From positions 1-16,132 of the forward strand of contig JAEUMC010000065.1 in the NCBI GenBank assembly GCA_016793415.1: 16,132 nucleotides of DNA. Reading direction: 5' to 3'. The notes beneath the pieces were generated by a model. The model was not told the origin of the DNA and did not search any database. It saw only the letters and a program-made list of their open reading frames with translations. Numbering within the stretch: position 1 is the first letter of the stretch; every line of letters begins with the position of its first letter. This DNA is from Devosia sp. GTDB lineage: Bacteria; Pseudomonadota; Alphaproteobacteria; Rhizobiales; Devosiaceae. A program made the position numbers and the translations under genes. This document shows positions 13,461 to 16,132 of the stretch, piece after piece.

Positions 13461-15002
13461 ATGCGTCTTCTCGCCTTTTCGATCGCGCTGCTGTCGATCG
13501 TCTTCGGTTTGCCGTTGAGCGCATCGGCCGCCACTATTTCGATCGTCTCGATGCAGTATTCCGCCGCGCATCCCGTGCCGCACCTGCACTACGAGGGGGA
13601 GACGCTGGACGGCGACGTGGCGACGTTGCAGGACATGTACGACACCTTCGTCAAATGCCGCCTCTCCTGCATCGGCCCCGATGGTGGGGCGACCGCCGTG
13701 CTGACGCTCAACGGTCCCGGCGGTAGCTACTACGAGGGGCTGGCGCTGGCCGATTTCCTCCGCGCCAACCACATCGCCACCGTTGTCGAACGTGGCAGCA
13801 CCTGCTACTCGGCCTGCGCCTTCGCCTTTCTGGGCGGTTCCGCCTGGTCGAGCCAGGAGGGTGTCGGCACCTATGTCGACCGGATGGTCGAACCCGGCTC
13901 CGTCGTCGGCTTTCATGCCCCTTATGCCGACGAGGAAGCCTTCATCAACGCCCTCAACGAGCGCGGCGCCATGGCCATGCAGGGCCAGACCCGGGATTCG
14001 CTCGCCCGGATGGTCAAGGAACTGGTGAAGTGGAATGTCGATCCCGAGGTCATCTTCAAGATGGTCGGCATGGGACCGGACCAGACCTACAACCTGCTGA
14101 CTGCCGAAGACCTGTACCTGGCGCGGGTGACGCTACCTCCAACGCCTTCCTCCGGCTGGATCACCGACCTGCCTTCGGCCATTCGCGAGGCCTGCTTCCG
14201 CCTGCTGGCCATCGATGAGCGGGCCGACCCTTACGACATGCAGTGGCGTTTCGAGTCCGACTACACGCCCTCGATCGGCAAGGCCGAGTTCGCCGGATCG
14301 ATCTCCGGTTACAAGCTGGGCGACCGGCTGCTCGATATCGGCAGCTGTTCCGCAACCGACGCTTCGATGGCGACGGACGGCGACTATGAGATCGCCCTCT
14401 ACTTCACTCCTGGCCTCGATGGACTCAATGCGGCGAGCACCAGTTTCTTCAACCGCCAGCATGGCTGGTCCAGCGCCGGCGTCGGGCGCGACCCGCTGAA
14501 GCGCATCTTCGCCAAGGGCCCGCTCAACAGTTTCTTCCTGCCACTCGATGCCGATATCGACAGCCTCGACCTGCCGGGCGAGGCCGATATCGACGCCAAT
14601 CGCTTCAACACCGCGCTGCCGCCGCTGCTCCCCACCATGCCCACCGATCTCATCGTCGATGCGAGTACGCCCACCTCCCGCGTGTCGCACCTGGGCGATG
14701 TCTTCGTCTTCGAGCGCGTCGGCTCACGCCGGCTCTATGACAGCGCCCTCGCACAGGGCGCCCTGGGCCGCGCCTACACCAACGATGTCTCGAGCGAGAC
14801 GGGGTTCGTGCGCGAAGGCGCCTTCGTCGACACCGCCGCGACCTTCAGCTGGTTCGGTATCCTCAATGGCGAGAGCAGCGTCGTGGTCGAGGCCATCGTG
14901 ATCAAGCCGAACGGCGAAGCCCCCACCGACGAAGACCTCGCAACCCTTAGGCGTGTCCAGTGCGAGACCGATTTCCTGGGCTCGAAACTCAACTGCGGCT
15001 AG
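13461..15002 (+). CDS. Secreted protein with ClpP/crotonase-like Ser-His core and large uncharacterised C-terminal region
   Basis: A 513-residue exported protein. The signal peptide covers residues 1-23 (cut after ASA). Residues 50-225 resemble the ClpP/SppA-like fold: LTLNGPGGSYYEGLALADFL (82-101) gives the oxyanion-hole GPGGS, CYSACAFAFLGG (115-126) holds the candidate nucleophile S117, and GFHAPYAD (150-157) gives H152. The third catalytic residue is uncertain. Similar periplasmic ClpP-like proteins exist in Hyphomicrobiales with unproven peptidase activity. Four cysteines (66, 70, 115, 119) may form disulfides in the periplasm. Residues 230-513 match nothing I recognise and include further cysteines, with a pair near the end (CETDFLGSKLNC). 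ATG 13461 follows AGGGGGG by seven bases. It is followed 63 bases later by the phosphodiesterase gene, possibly on one transcript. Confidence 0.82.
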   Translation: MRLLAFSIALLSIVFGLPLSASAATISIVSMQYSAAHPVPHLHYEGETLDGDVATLQDMYDTFVKCRLSCIGPDGGATAVLTLNGPGGSYYEGLALADFLRANHIATVVERGSTCYSACAFAFLGGSAWSSQEGVGTYVDRMVEPGSVVGFHAPYADEEAFINALNERGAMAMQGQTRDSLARMVKELVKWNVDPEVIFKMVGMGPDQTYNLLTAEDLYLARVTLPPTPSSGWITDLPSAIREACFRLLAIDERADPYDMQWRFESDYTPSIGKAEFAGSISGYKLGDRLLDIGSCSATDASMATDGDYEIALYFTPGLDGLNAASTSFFNRQHGWSSAGVGRDPLKRIFAKGPLNSFFLPLDADIDSLDLPGEADIDANRFNTALPPLLPTMPTDLIVDASTPTSRVSHLGDVFVFERVGSRRLYDSALAQGALGRAYTNDVSSETGFVREGAFVDTAATFSWFGILNGESSVVVEAIVIKPNGEAPTDEDLATLRRVQCETDFLGSKLNCG

Positions 15003-15065
15003 TACCCTTCGGCCATAGTTGGGCCACGAACCAAAACGAGCGTCAGCCGCATTTGAGGGGTATTG

Positions 15066-16043
15066 ATGTTCAAGAAGATTCTGCTTGGCCTCGCGGTCAT
15101 TGTCGCCGCGGTCTACGTCTGGAATGCGTCCTGGCGCGTGGCGCCGCCTGAGGGCACGGTCGAACTGATCGCCCATCGCGGCGTGCACCAGACCTTCGAT
15201 CGCGCCGACCTCAGGAACGACACCTGCACCGCCGAGCGGATCGACCAGCCGACGCACGACTACCTGGAAAACACCATTCCCTCGATGCAGGCAGCCTTCG
15301 CGGCCGGCGCCGATATCGTCGAGCTCGACGTGCACCCGACCACCGACGGGCAGTTCGCCGTGCTGCATGACTGGACCGTCGATTGCCGCACCGAAGGCAC
15401 CGGCGAGACGCGCGGCCACGACATGGCGTCGTTGAAGTTGCTCGACATCGGCTATGGCTACACGGGCGATGATGGGGCCACCTACCCGTTCCGCGGCAAG
15501 GGCGTCGGACTGATGCCTGAGCTGAAGGAGGTGTTCGCCGCCCTGCCCGCGCAACGTTTCCTCGTCAACTTCAAGAGCAACGAGGTGCGTGAGGGCGACA
15601 TGCTGGCCGAGTTGCTTGCAGCACACCCGCAATGGCGGCCGGCCGTGTGGGGCGCCTATGGCGGCGATCCGCCGACCTATCGTGCCGCCGAGCTGATCGA
15701 CGGCCTCAATGTCTGGTCGCGCAAGGGCCTGGTCGATTGCCTGCTGCAATATGAAGGGCTCGGCTGGACCGGCTTCGTCCCCGATGCCTGCCGCAACACC
15801 AAGGTGATGCTGCCGATCAATGTCGCGCCGTTCGTCTGGGGTTGGCCGAACCTGTTCCTCGAGCGGCTCAGACAGGCCGGTTCCGAGGTGATCCTGCTGG
15901 GGCCCTACAGCTCGGGCGATCCCGGCACTGCCGGCATCGACACGCCTGAGCTACTGGCGCAGGTGCCCGACAACTTTACCGGCTACATCTGGACCAACAA
16001 GATCGAGACCATCGGGCCGCTGGCCGACGCCCGTTTCAAGTAG
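15066..16043 (+). CDS. Membrane-anchored glycerophosphodiester phosphodiesterase family protein
   Basis: A 325-residue GDPD-fold enzyme expected to hydrolyse glycerophosphodiesters (lipid head-group products) to glycerol-3-phosphate and alcohol in the periplasm. The first 20 residues (MFKKILLGLAVIVAAVYVWN) form an uncleaved anchor or signal. Catalytic motifs are in place: H37-R38-G39 in IAHRG, E68-N69-T70 in LENT, metal ligands E86 and D88 in VELDVH, and H101 in VLHDW. Between HRG and ENT is a longer than usual insert (40-66) with a cysteine. Residues 102-115 hold a CRTEGTGETRGHD loop common in the family. The end, FTGYIWTNKIETIGP, corresponds to the family's closing strand. I choose ATG 15066 over the in-frame TTG just before it because GAGGGG lies five bases ahead. 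The exact substrate is unknown. Confidence 0.9.
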   Translation: MFKKILLGLAVIVAAVYVWNASWRVAPPEGTVELIAHRGVHQTFDRADLRNDTCTAERIDQPTHDYLENTIPSMQAAFAAGADIVELDVHPTTDGQFAVLHDWTVDCRTEGTGETRGHDMASLKLLDIGYGYTGDDGATYPFRGKGVGLMPELKEVFAALPAQRFLVNFKSNEVREGDMLAELLAAHPQWRPAVWGAYGGDPPTYRAAELIDGLNVWSRKGLVDCLLQYEGLGWTGFVPDACRNTKVMLPINVAPFVWGWPNLFLERLRQAGSEVILLGPYSSGDPGTAGIDTPELLAQVPDNFTGYIWTNKIETIGPLADARFK

Positions 16044-16080
16044 AGACGAAATAATTAGCCCCTGTGGCATTCACGCCCAT

Positions 16081-16099
16081 CGACGGCCACCGGCCGTCG
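16081..16099 (+). terminator. Stem-loop after the phosphodiesterase gene
   Basis: CGACGGCC (16081-16088) and GGCCGTCG (16092-16099) form an eight-base-pair stem around ACC, 37 bases after the stop codon. No long T-run follows (TCGTATAC). It is the likeliest end of the preceding transcript. Confidence 0.45.
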
Positions 16100-16107
16100 T
16101 CGTATAC

Positions 16108-16127
16108 GCAACTAACATACCAGTTGC
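16108..16127. repeat. Second inverted repeat at the window end
   Basis: GCAACT (16108-16113) and AGTTGC (16122-16127) pair across an eight-base spacer, next to the palindrome CGTATACG (16101-16108). It could be a terminator of a convergent gene or an operator of the next gene beyond the window; which cannot be told here. Confidence 0.35.
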
Positions 16128-16132
16128 CCCTC

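Overview
The window is GC-rich, densely packed bacterial chromosome. Codon use, the 404-residue eukaryote-like NADP-isocitrate dehydrogenase and the transporter, amidohydrolase and GntR gene types suggest an alphaproteobacterium of the Hyphomicrobiales (Rhizobiales). A Devosia-like genus is only a guess. I see no rRNA, tRNA, CRISPR array, insertion sequence, phage gene or attachment site.

Positions 1-8541 look like one catabolic and uptake locus. Six genes run leftward: an M20 metallopeptidase/deacylase, an amidohydrolase, a GAF-domain protein, then a complete CUT2 (ribose-type) ABC importer made of a periplasmic binding protein, a double ATPase and a permease cut by the window edge. A DapA-superfamily lyase/deaminase diverges from the M20 gene, and a GntR/FCD regulator converges on that lyase gene. 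The same 12-base string, AGTTTGTCGACA, lies in the M20/lyase divergent promoter and in front of the amidohydrolase. At both sites it overlaps a candidate -35 box, so the locus appears to be one regulon, most simply controlled by the local GntR protein. The likely scheme is import of a small amide- or peptide-like (or glycosylated) compound, hydrolysis by the two metallohydrolases, and processing by the lyase. The substrate cannot be read from the sequence.

Positions 8844-10592 hold a leftward pair: a MarR regulator followed by a stand-alone, divergent FabF-type ketoacyl-ACP synthase. A shared inverted-repeat motif (CCGTG-N4-TACACA) lies just in front of each gene, suggesting that MarR controls both itself and fabF.

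Positions 10739-16043 run rightward. Isocitrate dehydrogenase (icd) is followed with a one-base overlap by a family-8 glycosyltransferase. Then come a small conserved hypothetical protein, a secreted protein with a ClpP-like Ser/His core and a large uncharacterised C-terminal region, and a membrane-anchored glycerophosphodiester phosphodiesterase. The last two, and perhaps the glycosyltransferase, point to cell-envelope functions. Several GC-rich stem-loops without T-runs sit at gene ends.

The most promising observations are the shared operator architecture of the 1-8.5 kb locus, the MarR/FabF operator pair, a possible 26-codon leader ORF coupled to the amidohydrolase, and the ClpP-like secreted protein.
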